Shown: positions 23,110-36,160 of the stretch, piece after piece
How positions within the stretch are numbered: the first letter of the stretch is position 1
How the letters are laid out: each line of letters begins with the position of its first letter
From: Lumbricus rubellus
Lineage: Eukaryota > Annelida > Clitellata > Crassiclitellata > Lumbricidae
Direction of reading: 5' to 3'
Length of the DNA: 64,000 nt
NCBI GenBank assembly: GCA_945859605.1
Contig: OX243825.1
Coordinates: 20,175,196 to 20,239,195, forward strand
Made by a program: the position numbers and the translations under genes
Notes under the pieces: model-generated
Seen by the model: only the letters and a program-made list of their open reading frames with translations
What the model was told of the DNA's origin: nothing
The model's database searches: none

Positions 23110-23715
23110 GAAGGTGTTGAACATAGCCTACTGTGGTGTGAGCAGTATGAGAATTGCAGAAAAATGTCTGGGGGAAAGGAGAGAGACCTAGATTTATAAG
23201 CTTAGTCTTAGGATGTGCAGTGAGGAGTCTATGGCATTCTAAGAAAGACTGGAGGTTGAATCTCCACAATCCCCCGGCAATTCTAACCCTGTGAGAGAGT
23301 GAGTGACTGTGTGAGCGAGTGAGTGAGTAAATGAGTGATAGAGAGACAGACGGACAGAGAGACAGTCTACTCTTAGAAATTTCATTTCTTGTAGGGACAT
23401 ACCACACGTAGGCTAGTTCTAAAATGATGTCCTTCAACAATTCAATATTAGCATTAGGTACGGTAGCTGAATCCTTGAGAGTTATTGTATAGGGCCTACT
23501 ATAGGCTAAGGTAAAAACGTGAGGAATAGACTATCAGACAAAAATAAAATCAAGGAAAATACTAACAGACAGCAAATCAATAAATAAAGTTACACAACAA
23601 AAATTAGAAAACGGAATAGGATTAAATGACACAAAAATCTAAAAAAAAGAAAAAAGCAACGCTTTTTGAAAAAAGATTTTAAAAAGCTTTTGAACAGCTA
23701 TAGATGCGGTCCTAC

Positions 23716-23900
23716 CTTCAGAGTTGTTGAGTCTTCTCTCGATCTTCTCTGACACAGGATCAGATCTTCTGGATTCTTCTCTGATGTTTCTCTAATGCAG
23801 AGGGGTCTATTTATACCATTTAGACCTACGCTGTGGCGAACTTAATGAACACAAGAATTTCATTAACTCTCGCACCTGCTTCCTGATTGTAATTACGGGT
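23716..23900 (-). promoter_or_regulatory. Promoter and non-coding first exon of paralog B
   Basis: TATAAATA at 23815-23808 (minus). The leader (about 23785-23716) ends ctgaag before the donor gtagg. A small stem tctga/tcaga forms around tcctgtg, but its loop is not CAGTGN, so there is no IRE. The conserved upstream block ggtgcgagagttaatg and gatcgacccg lies at about 23850-23915. Confidence 0.78.
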
Positions 23901-24329
23901 CGATCATCGTGCAATCTGAACTTTTAATTGTATGTATGCACCAGATGTTAAAGCTCAATGTAAACGTCTGTGGAGGCGGGAAGTTCCCTACCCCAGAAAT
24001 CACTCCTCCCCAAATCGCGCTGGGTTGTACACATGGAAATACGTGGCACTTCCCCAGTCGAGAAAAAGTAAACGTGTAAGAATATCCCCTCTGAAATAAA
24101 CGACACTGGAGAGAATGACTGAAAAAATGTCCATCAGTTCCTTAACCATAGAAAACGATAGGCTATGTTTTGAAGAGAAATTGTGACAGAAAACCATGGG
24201 CGGAGACTTAGGGGGAAACAGGGGAGACGGTCCTCCTCAATGTACGTGGTGTGGGGATTGCCCATGCATTTGCCCCCCACCCCAATCGTTGTATGGAATG
24301 TACATAACAGTATTGTTTTAAATAGCAAG

Positions 24330-24400
24330 AAACACTATAATTATAGTATTTCATTAACGCTCCCACCTGTCTCCTGATAGACTTGTGGATCGATCAAAGG
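24330..24400 (-). promoter_or_regulatory. Decayed second copy of the paralog promoter block
   Basis: The stretch from tttcattaacgctcccacctg to gtggatcgatcaaag resembles the conserved upstream promoter block at 23858-23910. A comparable second copy stands upstream of C (35575-35645). It lacks an obvious TATA box. Possibly a duplicated enhancer or a dead promoter. Confidence 0.4.
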
Positions 24401-25636
24401 AGTCATTAGTTTGTAATGCAGAGATAATGGTATATTTTCCTGGCCGAAGGACTTCAATCAGAATTTATATAGCGCCCCTTCACGCTACCTACTCAGAGGC
24501 GCTCCCGCCCGAGATCAAGCGAAAGACACAGTCTTCAACAGTTTGTGAGATTGAGAACAGTTTGGAAGGCGTCGTATAGTCAAGGGAAGCATAAGGGACA
24601 TCTTCAGTAGTAGTAGTAGCCGTTTATTGACGAAGCATCAACCAAAAACAAAATTAAAGCAATCAGTAGGCTACTGTAACAAACTCAATGACTTTCGATT
24701 GATCGGTGCATAAGTCAAAGGATCAATAAAAAATCGATATGGTGGTTCAGCGGGCGTTCCCCTTTCCCTCTCCGAGAAACCTGAACCCCTTTGAAAGCAG
24801 AGGGACTAAATTAAGTTAAACGCTGGTTGCTGCGTGTCAATGGGACCATGTATTACTTGAGTCTACGCAATTGCTCCCTTCTCTTCATTCTTCTAATTAA
24901 CTTTTTCAAGACGAACTGCCGTGATTTCACAATCAATTTTAAATAAACATGCGTCGTTAAAAGTTTCAATGTGATCGAAATTTTAATCTCAAAACTTTTA
25001 AATGACACAAAAAAGTCACACGCAAGAAAAGTCAAGCACTTATTCTCGAGTGCTAGGTTCAGTCAGAGTCCGTAAAAAGAAGTAGTCCTAATTTAAGGAG
25101 GTCCGAGTCCAGTTACCAGAAGATCAGAGGATTTATTGAAGGGTGGAGGATCAGGTGAATTTGGGCATGATGATGTAGGCCTAATTGGCCAAATTTTCTC
25201 AACCTATCCTCAAAGGGTAGTCATTTTCACGGTGACCAGCCTCATTCACTGACTTCACACCCTTTCTAAGAGGTGGGAACAGTATTAGATCGCACCAGTT
25301 AATCGTCAGAATTGAGACAGTTCCAGTGCAATCTAGATCAAATCTTACAAATATACGTAGCGCAAAAGCCTCTTAGGCCAATAGTAAGCGTCCAATCTAG
25401 GTCAAGGTCATGTCTCCGCTCACCATAAGTCATAGACTCCGCCCACTATGAGTCATCGACCCCGTTCAGAACTCGTCTTGCAACTTTTATCGAACGATTT
25501 CGAATTTCCCGGAGACAGATGGGTCTAACTGTGGGGGGGGGGGGCTCAAGTCCTTGAAACGCAGTATAATAGCGTGGAGCTTGATGCAGCACAATGTCAT
25601 GTTCTGTCGTTAGTAGTGGCTTTTTAGAAAAAAAGA

Positions 25637-25790
<154 letters not shown>

Positions 25791-25825
25791 TTTCTGTTAG
25801 ATCCAATGAAATGTAAACCAGACTG

Positions 25826-26818
25826 ATTTTCTTACATCTCTAATGTCTGATGAATAATCATGGCCTACTAAAAAATTTCCAATATTTAGCGAATTGAACC
25901 AAGAATAGAATTCCAAAAAACCATGTCATAAATTTGAACGAAAGGAAAGTTATTGATATTTCAACTTCATCTCCCGAAATATCAGTTTTCAGCAAGTCTG
26001 TTATGGTGTCCGTTGCGGTTTCGACGCTTGGTCGTTCCCATTTTAGTCTTCATTGATCCTGGAGTAAAAATTAATGGAACCTATTATCGCGGCGTTCTGC
26101 TGTCACAACATCCTCTACCTATAATCAGAAATCTAGCCCCAGAAGGCTGTTTCTTTTCAACAGGACAATGCCCCAGCCCACAGAACCATCGAAATACTGA
26201 CAAGAGAGACGCCAGACTTCATTTCTCCCACATTATGGCGTCCAAACAGCCCATATTTGAATCCTATCGACTATAAAGCGTGGAGCCTGATGCAAGACCG
26301 AGTCTAGCAGACAACAAACCATGATATAACCGATCTGAAACCACACTTGCAGGAAGTGTGGGATGGCCTGGACCAGAGGATAATCGACGATACTGTTGCC
26401 CAATGCATGACGCCAGCGCTTCCAGGCTTGCGTGCAGGCAGGATTAGGACATTTTGAGCATCTTAATTAATTAAATAATTAATCAAACCATACTTTTGGA
26501 ATCATATTGTTAGTTCAATTCACTACATAATTATCTGGAAAATTTTAGAATGTTTAATCATCAGGCCATAAAGATAATAAAAACAATTTGACTTACATTT
26601 TATTGAATATAACAGAAATTTGCTTGTAAACTGAAATTTCGGCATATGAAGTTGAAAGATTCATATATTTTATCCGTTCAACTTTATCTCATGAAATTTT
26701 GGAATCATATTCTTGGTCCAATTCTCTAAATATTTGGAATTTTTTAGCTTGATAGATGTCATCAGGTATTAGAGATATACGCAAAACAATTTGGCCTACT
26801 TTTTTGAACCACGGTGTA
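25826..26818 (+). mobile_element. Decayed mariner-like element
   Basis: Same family as 5483-6582. The right end gaaccacggtgtata is intact; the left end is eroded. The + strand encodes, with frameshifts, a transposase C-terminal region: VFIDPGVKINGTYYRGVLL (around 26050), an ATG-rich QDN-like box and HNRNTD-type remnants, then QEVWDGLDQRIIDDTVA near 26350. It is non-functional. Confidence 0.75.
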
Positions 26819-28139
26819 TATAGGATTCATTTAGTTAGGTTTGCTCAATTGCTATTTTTATTCTTACTGTTATGTTACTGTGGTAACGTTTGTCTGCACC
26901 ATGAGCGTAAACTTAGAGGACAGCGGGGTACTGCCCCTTCAATGTTTGTGGTGAGGGTCAAGGGTACTTCTAATCCTCCCCAGTATTTCAAAAATATTTA
27001 ATAAAATATCATCCTAAATATCTGCAGTGTTTTTCACTGTTTATCCATAATGAGCAATTTTTAAAGATGACACCTTAAAATGCTACTATAGGCATAATAG
27101 TATGAAAATTTAAAAAATACACAATGGTGGGGACGTTTATTGAAGTCCCATGTAGGCTATTTGCGCAAAGACTTAAATAAGATCCTGTCTTATTAGGCCT
27201 AATTATGCTGATGATGCTCAGGTATATATCTATGTTCAGTACAGGATCCAGCTTTATAGGCTATCTCACTAGCAGAGAAAATACTCATGGGATTTATATG
27301 TGCATTTGAATCAATGGATAATTGGATATTTGTTGCACGACTATAATACTTTCTAAGATAGATAGGTTTCTTTAACGATAAAAGGGACTTCTGTCTCTTT
27401 TCCCGGATAGATGGAAATGCGCACACATGATTCTCTTTGGCACCACTGTGTCTTAATTTATGTGTAGGCCTACGTTAAAATCAAAGAATATTTGTTGCAT
27501 GACGTCTGTCAATTTAGGGTAAGTTTTTCATCCCGAGAAGCATTTTGTTTATTTGTAAGCAATGTCAAATGTCAATTCCTATGGCTTGTTAATGACTGAT
27601 TTAGATGTAGACATTAACAGACTGAGGTAATTAAGGTACATCTATTTTGATATTATCGCTGCAAAATTTGCAGGTGAACTAGAGCCCAAAGTACATTCGA
27701 TTTGGCATCAAATGCGTAAAATTGTGTCGGTTTCTTGGCTCCGCTGGGGAAGCTTACGACGCACCCCACACCCTCTAATCGTCCGGGCTTCTTGTCTTCG
27801 GCAAACGCGACTTCGCGCGTTTCGTGCTCGCTATTATTACTCATGCTCAGTTTTCATTATGTCCTCCAACTTTTAGGACGTGATTGCGCCCATGCTTATT
27901 GGTCATATTCCAAAATATGCCCCGGTTTCTGCTACATGCGTGATGTTATGCACTGACTTCCAGCCTGGCAAAGCATCTTCTACAGACTATCAGTGCTTGT
28001 CAGGCGGCTCCCCCCTTAGCCGAAGAGCACAAAGCCCGACGGGAGACTAAGTCGGTGATATGGCAACATAGATCATATCCATTCATTTCTTAATTCATTT
28101 CTTAATTCATTTCTTAATTTATTAATAATTCATTCAGAC

Positions 28140-29060
28140 ATTTATATAGCGCTCCTTCAAGAAAAACCGCTCAGAGAAAGGCTTTGCTGAGAGAATCGAT
28201 TCATAAATGGTCATATATAATTTCAATACAATACAATATTATGTGGATTGTGGAGTTGGGCTTCGTCTGCGTAGAGACGGTGGTCACGAGTAGCTATTCT
28301 CATATATCATTATACAACGCGTAGACACTAGCAGAGAGTGGATGCGACCAGAGTAGAGCAGTGCCAGAGATGCTGAACCATGAAGATAGTCGATGATGAG
28401 AGAGATAGAAATCAATGGCGTTCAATGCGGCGAAGATGTCGAGTAAACAGAGACAGGAAATTTGCTGCTAGTTGACAGCAGAGACCGATTGATTTTACAT
28501 TGAGACAATTATAGGCCTGCATTTTCTGTGTAGCGATGTGTTTAGTGAAGCCAGATTCGTAGCGGTGTGAGATAGGAGAGATCTAGGTCGTATGACTCGG
28601 TTAGGACAATTAAATTCGTTATGTTAACTTAGAATGGGAAGATGTGAGGTAAAACGAAGTTTTCCAGGTCAACATTTAATTTACAATTTCAATGAAGGAA
28701 CTGAAGTGTGGTGAAGTGGCCATTATAGAGAGCGAGACATTGATAATTTTGCTTATTATCGGAACTGGGAAAGAGTCACATTCTTTTAATTTTAAAATAG
28801 TGGGGAAGATGCGTGTATAGGCTCGAGTATGCATTGCTTATTGGGAAGAGAACTTAGAGGGCGTGACACTTCTGTTCTAGAGGTGAGAGAGAAATGGGAG
28901 CGGTATATGGGTGGGAAAAGATGATGTTGGGAGAATGAACTTGGACGGCCCCCCACCACAAACACGGGGGGCTCCGTCCCTGCCCCCTAAGTCAACGTCC
29001 ATGATATGGTACCAGAGGATAAAGGTTGGGAGAATGGAGCGGATCAATGCTGAAGGTGTG
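28140..29060 (-). pseudogene. LINE reverse-transcriptase relic in the B-C intergenic unit
   Basis: It matches the relic at 41640-42830 over much of its length. The minus strand encodes broken RT segments, including LLDIFAALNAID and FSISGTAL, equivalent to the LLDLSAAFDAID-type block of LINE RT, with stops between them. Its presence in two array units suggests it was copied with the gene. Confidence 0.6.
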
Positions 29061-29537
29061 GTGTGAATTTTGGTCGGAAGCTCGTAACAAACCCAGCTTA
29101 CGTTCCTTACAGACTTTAGAGGACTATTACGGAGACTATTATTTTGCTCAAGACAATAGACGTCTATAGCTTTTCATAAGTTAGCTAAGACAGCACAGAG
29201 GCCATATCGTACCAGGTAATACTAACGGGATCCTCAATTCTACTGTCTTTGCTGATTATATTCTAATTATAAAACAAAGCTGTAAAACTAATATTTCTTT
29301 TATGCCATTTTATTTCCTGTCAAACAATAATTTAGTTTTCGACCACACAATGCGTCAATCAAAAGCCAAAATGAGAAAATCCAAAGTAAGACCAAATCAT
29401 CAAAAATTAAAGTTGCATATTAAGTTACTTTTGTGATATTTTGTTCAATTTAAAACCTAATTTTTCAACGTTTTGTCCCTCGAGAAGAAAGCAGGAAAGT
29501 CCAATCGATCGGACGAGAGATGCTGCTCTGTTGGCAA

Positions 29538-32500
29538 TTAGTTGAGTATGGTATCGAAATCGGTGTCGACATCGGTATCCGAGATGTCACGTTTTGGAAT
29601 CACCTCGCCTCCGAAAGACTTCAGGTCGTACAGGTATATACCGGTAGGATCATCTCCGATTCTCTTTAGGTTGTTCACGTGTGAGCCGACAACGCTGATC
29701 AGCGTCACAAAGTCGCATATGATTTTCTTCACCAACACCTCGGTCTAAAATGAAATTATGCCCCCAGGATTTTAATTGAGCGCTGGTAAATTTTTATTGC
29801 AAGCATTGTTTGACTGTCTAAGCTATAGAATGACTCGTTTTAGCTGCTTCCTCGTGAGTTAGAAGACATTAACAATCGGGCTTAGCGGAACTAGCTTGTC
29901 AGGCTACAGGCGAAAGACGAATGTCTGAACAGGAAGCTTAAAGGAGTTCTAAAGAATTTAGTTACAGACGACTGAGGAAAGATGATTGTCCCTATGGGTT
30001 GATTGATACAACCTATAGACTAGGTAACCCTTTATCGGATACAGCCTAGACTAGATAAACCCTAACCCTTCACCAGGTTTTTTAACGTGCGGTTCTACAC
30101 AAAATGTAGGCCTACAGTTGTAGGCCTAAATGAAGTGGTGCAGTTGTAAAAGTAGGTTAATCTTGTGCAGCGATAATCATTAGAAAAAGGTAAATGTAAA
30201 TAAAAGTAAATTCTCCACATTTACTTATGCAAGAATTAGCCTAAGTTTGTAAATGAGCCAGTCGAGTTTAAGCGGGTCTTTTAGACCTTTGTCGGCTGAC
30301 TCATTGACCTGCACTAATATTAAGTTTATAACAATTCCTTGTTGAAGTTTTGTTGTTGTTAATGTCTGTTACTATTATGTGAATGTTGATGTGACATTGC
30401 AAGTCAATAAATGAACAAAATGAAAAATGAAAAAATGAAAATGCAGCCGGTGAACACCACGGAAAAGCTCAATGAAACGAAGTACCTGTGCAGTGAAAAA
30501 TGTGCAGGAAGCCGAAATTTTCACATCTCAAGTGAACAGCTTTTATATGCGGCGACTTTCCACATTTCTGCGAAAACTTGGGACGAATTTCTGACAAACT
30601 ACTAAAATCTAAAAAAAGGCTTCAAAAACCCTGTAAAGGGCTTTTAAAATTTCCTTAAAAAGCCCTTCACCGACCATATTGTAGGAAATGGCGTGGAAAA
30701 TCCTACACCTTTGGTCGTTAAAAGGTTCAAGAGGTGTTTCATGTCAATCTTTGGATCTATTGTACACATGTCCATGTTTATTGTACACCTAGACCTAAGA
30801 ATCTAGACAGGGTAGGCTACTCACACATGGATCCTCGTACTTGACGGTCAAAGTGTGCAGCTGATACCAATTATCGATAACGTTCTTGCACATTTCCAGA
30901 CAGGTGACCATAGCCGTCAATGGGGATCCCCAAGTGGGAACAGACGGTTTCTGAAATGCAATGTGGCGCAATTTACTTTTAAAGTATAAAGAAGAAGAAG
31001 AAATTAAAGGCAACTATGAATTGTCAAATGTTAACGTTTTCTTTGTAGCCTACTTAGCGTCGAAATAATAAAAATTAATGAGGGCTGTTGTCTCTGCCCT
31101 TTCTTGCAGTGCCCTCCGGTCTTCATACCGACAGCGCGCTAATAATTATGTCGGTTACTCGGTTACGCATCTTTCTGTATCTGAAATCGTTGGGACGTGA
31201 ATGCAGTAGAATTAAGTCAATTTTCTGTACATTATCCTGTTAACAATTTATTGGCAATGTCAGAACGTTAAACGCTAGAGTGACTAGACTATAGCTAACA
31301 GCATTCTCGAATAATTTAAAAAAAACTGTATACATCCTAAGCTAAGAGAGTAGGCTAAGTAAGTAGGCCTAGGTATAGGCCCAAGCAAGGACTTTACATC
31401 ACAGTTGCAAGTCGCAACCCAAGTTATAGGCTACATTACAAAACAATGGACATGCGCGTGTATATTCAGAGGCAAAAGCTTTCAGAACATCAACACAAGA
31501 GTCAAGAACTTATACAAGATACGAATATGAAATGTTCTTCGCATTCGATCGTGTAGGGCCTATAGGCTACACCGGGAGAACGCCATCGCAAACTTTCTAA
31601 GAAAATTGCACCAAGAAATTTAAGAAAATTCTACGATTGACTTCACGCCGTTTGAAACCTTACCGTAATGTCATCAAAGTTGACTGTCAAACCACGAACA
31701 TCTATGTGCTTCAACACTCTATTGTAGTGTTTCTTCGCGCTCTTGGAGGTTTTCAGAAAGAACTTCGCCAATCCAGGTCGAGCAATAGAACAGCTATCGA
31801 AGTAGACCGACTAAACCCGAAAAGCAGCAAAACAACAATACCGGTATGCAATTAATTTTATTGTGACACCATCTAACCTCATTCAAATAGCTCGACACTC
31901 CACAGCGCAGTAGTCTACGGTCTACTGTCTACACTCTACACCATGCGCTTGGTATTTTAATCGTGAAAGCATAACTTCTTAAGCACCAGACAAATGATAA
32001 GTCAATTCCAATGTACATGCACAGGCCGGTCAGGACAGACCGGTGGAGAGAGTCGAAGGAGAGAGCATACGTGGGCCACATACGGGCATTGACCCAGGTT
32101 GTCCTTCGTAGCCTACCTCTCTCCCAATATTCTCTTCAATCGGACAAGGTGGTCTCTCGGCTCCAAGATGTTAATGGTATGGAGCGGACCTGCTGACCGG
32201 ACCGTGTGAAGCTGGGAAGCATGATGCGAGACAGACTCAGGCAGAGAGTGGCGTCGGACACCTACGGGTTGCTAACCCACGGATAGCGTTGATGATGATG
32301 ATGATGACCTCTGCTTTCGAGAAAATTAATAGGCCTACTTGTAACCTTCCTAAGTTGAAATGTGTAGCCTACAGGTCGCTCTAGGAATTCAGTGACTATC
32401 GTGATGAAATAATAATATAGTCTCCGTCCAAATCAAACGGAACAATAAACATTTCTCATCTGCATTAGGCGTAGACACACATCCACATGCAATCTTAAGT

Positions 32501-33461
32501 ACAGTTAAAATCATGTAGGCTATATTATGTGGATAAAATAATTATATAGGCCTATCGGTTGGATAGATCAGTAGTAATTAACGCATATTTGAATTTAATA
32601 TTGTGCCCAATCATTTGACTGCATTAGGCCTAAGCAAATAGCCTCATGCTCATCTATCAATCACTCCTCGGGCTTTTCACTCGAAGCTTAAGACACTCCT
32701 TTTCAAGAACTCTTACCCTGTCTAATCTAATCCTTCACCCTCCAATTCCCGGCCCAGACGACACCCGACTTAATGGCTGTTCCCCCCTCTGAGCCTATGG
32801 TAATTCGACCCGGACCACCACGGACTACTCTCTCGGACAACCCTTCTGACTCAACGCAGCGCTCGTGAATAAGCTGGTACCCCGCGCTTGGCTTTCGAGT
32901 GGCGCTTTAGAAATGTTGAGTTTACGATTACGATTGGCCTCTATAATTACATGTATATAGGCTACACACAATTAATTTCATTTAAACTGCCTTACAATCA
33001 GTTGGACAATTGCTACAGAACCAGGAAATAGATCAAATAATACAGTAGGCTACCCTTCACAGTATTGCACATAGGCTATATTTTCCGTTTCTACTTGACA
33101 AATTGGTGATCACTGTCATGCATCTAAAGTTTCTAAACATATATTATGATACAGGAATTCTTAAAAGTTAGCCCAAGAGATCTTATTAAGAAACTTTTAG
33201 TAAAGTCTTCTATTTTGAGCTAAGGTTCCAGTCTTAGTTGCCTAAGCAAATAGGCTATAGCAATATTAGCTAAGATCTCACAATTGTCTGGAGGATGTTA
33301 CATACCATGGCCTTGAGCATGTACCAGCACTGGTGCTCCAAATTCAACAGCTGGTTCAGACCATCCTCGACCTTTTCATTGCAATTCTGACGAATCATCG
33401 ACCCAATGTCCATGCTTCTTTCTTTGTACTGTTCAGTTTTTGTAGAATCAGATCTCCACAT
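29538..33461 (-). CDS. Paralog C: divergent ferritin-like protein
   Basis: Coding exons are 33461-33306 (52 codons from MWRSDS), 31810-31664 (49), 30950-30825 (42) and 29744-29538 (68 plus TAA), phase 0, GT-AG. The product is about 211 residues. E27, H65 and H118 are kept; Y34, E61, E62, E107 and Q141 are L, S, A, C and F, and the channel pair is V and K. Like D, exon 4 is six codons longer than in A and B, with GGEVIPKRD and an acid-rich tail (DTDVDTDFDTILN). The upstream MSNISLLKDYFGEYE start (33559) is still present, but the stretch between it and MWRSDS is one base out of frame, so that ATG opens a frame that overlaps and bypasses the main one. Translation therefore probably starts at MWRSDS, or the gene is in early decay, or the assembly has an indel. 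A SINE has inserted right upstream of the MSN ATG. Confidence 0.8.
32010..32310 (+). mobile_element. Possible LINE 3' end with (GAT)n tail
   Basis: The segment encodes basic peptide fragments such as RDRLRQRVASDTYG in the + frame and ends in gttgatgatgatgatgatg, a layout of some non-LTR retrotransposons. Intron 1 of paralog C. Weak assignment. Confidence 0.35.
32655..32940 (+). mobile_element. 3' end of a non-LTR retrotransposon
   Basis: Third good copy of the 6655/21560 family, with LKTLLFKNSYPV readable and the 3' end gagtttacgattacgatt. It lies in intron 1 of paralog C. Confidence 0.55.
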
Positions 33462-33573
33462 TTTGATGGTTGAGGTTTGTTCAACGAGTTTTCGACTACA
33501 AAGTTTTGACCACCTTCGTATTCCCCGAAGTAATCTTTCAATAGCGATATGTTCGACATGAATGTGTTTGTTT

Positions 33574-33782
33574 GTATGTGCACTTGTTATAGCGCCCCTT
33601 CAAGCTCTCTGTTCTCAGAGGCGCTCCCGAATGCAGAGCGGGCACTGCATTGGAGTTTCACGCCGAAGCGCTGAGCAATTGTGAGTCAAGGACTTGCCCA
33701 TGGTCCTTACGCGGCGAGGTGGATTCGAACATCGAACCTTCCGGTTCCAAGGCAACGACGCCACCACTACACCACCGCGCCT
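33574..33782 (-). mobile_element. tRNA-derived SINE (family 1), full length
   Basis: Minus-oriented copy with box A region (ggtggtgtagtggtggcg) and box B (gttcgaatcc). It is inserted about 15 bp upstream of the MSN ATG of paralog C, in what is the (AC)n stretch in B and D, so it replaces part of the second-exon 5' UTR and may disturb the splice acceptor. Confidence 0.82.
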
Positions 33783-34308
33783 CGTGTGTGTGTGCTGTCT
33801 CAGATTGTCTCAAAATAAATGTACATTTATCCAGAGAACACAACACGGTCGCTTTGTTGCCAAGATATGAGTTAGTCAACTTACTGACGAAGACGTTGAA
33901 CGTGGACGTGTTGTATTGTGAGCAGTATGAGAATTGTAGACAAATAAACAAATAATGGAGGTGGGGGAAGACAGGCTTGGATTTACAATGAAGAGTTTAC
34001 TATAGCGCCCTTCGAAAGGTTAGAGAGATTGAACCTCGACAACCCCCGGTAATTCTCACCATGTGAGTGAGCGAGTGAGTGAATGAGTGATAGACAGACG
34101 AACAGAAAAACAGACAGACAGAGACACACACACAGAGCGAGAGATGACTATATTCAGCTACATCTGCGACTTTCAAATACAGTCCAACTTCTATAATAAT
34201 TATTATCTCCCATTTCTTTTCAATCGGTTGAGTCTACACTGCATTTTAAACTTGAAAATCTTGTTTATCCGCAATTTTAAATAGCCTTACACTATTAGCA
34301 GGCCAGAA

Positions 34309-34479
34309 CAGGGCTGTTTTAACGTGCAGTTGTACACAAAATGTGTAATTGTTGAAACACTCCTGTACCGTTAAAACTAGCAAAAAAGGCCATTGTCCTC
34401 CGGTTGGAAGTAATTTACCATGGATGATGGGAAAGGAAAGGAGTTGTGCAGTTCAAAAAATTCCTTGAAAACAGCCTTG
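34309..34479. mobile_element. hAT MITE (CAGGGCT family)
   Basis: Ends CAGGGCTG and CAGCCTTG with the perfect 8-bp duplication ggccagaa (34301-34308 and 34480-34487). 5' intron of paralog C. Confidence 0.87.
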
Positions 34480-35032
34480 GGCCAGAATAAATTATAATTG
34501 ACATTAATCTACAACAGATTTTTTTTCATAACTTTGATTTAATTAGAAATTGAGAAAAATTAAGTCCGTATAAGATCCTGCTGATCAACACAGTGCAATT
34601 AAAATCTAATCAGAAGTAATCACTATAGCCTAGATTAGTAATAAATTATATATTGCACTTCAAATTGTAACTTATACAGACCGAAGAAGTTTATATCAAA
34701 ATAACTCTTATAATTTTTTTAATTTCTTGCAGGGACATACTAGCCTACATAATTCTGGTTCTGAATTCTAAAACGATGAGCCTAAGCAATTCAATAATGA
34801 CATTTAATTTAGTTAGCTGAGTTCTTGAGTTTACGGTAAAACGTAAGGAATAGGCTATAAGACAAAAATTAAATTAAAGAAAGTTATAACGGACATTAAA
34901 TAAATAAATAAAGTTACATAAAAGTAAAAACGGAATAAAACGACACAGAAAATAAAAAAACGAAAAGACGACGCTTTTAAAAAAAACTAAAAATCGAAAA
35001 ACAGTTTTGAACAACTATGGATGCGGTCCTAC

Positions 35033-35240
35033 CTTCCGAGTTGCTGAGTCTTAATTCTCTCGATCTTCTCTGACACAGGATCAGATCTTCTGGATTCTTC
35101 TCTGATGTTTCTCTAACGCAGAGAGTTCTATTTATACAGTTATACCTACACTGTGGCGAACTTAATGAACACAGGTATTTAATTAACTCTCGCACCTGTT
35201 TCCTGATTATAATTACGGGTCGATCATTGAGCAATCTGAA
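35033..35240 (-). promoter_or_regulatory. Promoter and non-coding first exon of paralog C
   Basis: A TATAAATA box at 35136-35129 (minus strand) is followed by the purine-rich leader ending ctcggaag at 35033 and the donor gtagg. The conserved upstream block (ggtgcgagagttaatta, gatcgacccg) is at about 35170-35225. No IRE-like CAGTGN loop is visible. Confidence 0.77.
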
Positions 35241-35574
35241 CTTTTAATTGTGTGTGGGCGCCAGATGCTGCTGCGTAGCACGGCGTTAAATGTAGACGTC
35301 CTTGGTGAGAACGTTCCCTACCCCAGGAATGACAGTTCACCCACCCCCACCGAAGAATTCGTGAGTTGTTGTATACATGAAAATACGTGGCACTTCCCCC
35401 ATCCAGAAAAAGTAAACGTATAGGAATTCACCCCCCCCCCTCAACCTCGGAAAAATCGACATTGGAGAGATTGACTGGAAAAACGGCCATCAGTTTCTTA
35501 ATTACGAGTAGAAAATGATAGGCCTATGCTTTGGAGGGAAATTGTGACAGAAAACAGATTTTTTAAATATCAAG

Positions 35575-35645
35575 AAACTCTAGCATTTCATTAATTAGCT
35601 CTACCACCTGTTTCCTAATAGACTTACGGATCGATCAAAGAAGTC
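35575..35645 (-). promoter_or_regulatory. Decayed second promoter block upstream of C
   Basis: The stretch tttcattaattagctctaccacctg to cggatcgatcaaag parallels the promoter block at 35160-35225 and the extra block upstream of B at 24330. No TATA box is seen. Confidence 0.4.
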
Positions 35646-36009
35646 TAATGGTATAATTTTCCTGAAAATGATTTGCCGTAGGACTTCGATATGGTGTCGC
35701 CGGTGATTCAGCGGGCGACTGCCGTCCGCCCCAAAAGGTCGTTTTTCCCTCCCCAAGAAACCCGAAATCTCCCCCTCCCTTCACCTAAAAAAGCAGAGGG
35801 ACCAGATTAAATCCTGGTTGCTGGCTGTTGCGTGTCTGGGCGTCCATGTATTACTTCAGTATTTACAATTGTCTCTTCTCGCCATTCTTCTAATTGAATT
35901 TTTGAAAGAACTGCCTTTGTTCACAATCGATATTAAATTAATACACTGTCGTCTTTACAGTGTAAAATGTTGCAAATTTGAACGTGACCGAAATCGTTAC
36001 CTCCAAGCT

Positions 36010-36160
36010 CAGGGTGAGAATTGCGGCTGAAGAAGTGAGGCTGGGGTTTAACCCCCCCCCAGTCTTCCTTACAGCCCCATGTTATGTTTTTCACACCCCA
36101 ATTCCCAGTGTAAAATGGTCCAACCCCCACCCCAGTTATTTTTCCACAATTCTCACACTG
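36010..36160. mobile_element. hAT-type MITE (CAGGGTGAGAATTG family)
   Basis: Ends CAGGGTGAGAATTG and CAATTCTCACACTG; interior cccagtcttccttacagcccc is shared with copies at 1181, 36960, 53028 and 61158. The open frame running through it (to 36670) is not a gene. Confidence 0.75.

Noticed and set aside
23716..23785. IRE in the paralog leader (cctgtgtcagagaag)
   Set aside because: The only hairpin has a loop of tcctgtg and CAGAGA is not in a loop with a correctly spaced C bulge; the consensus CAGTGN is absent in all four genes.
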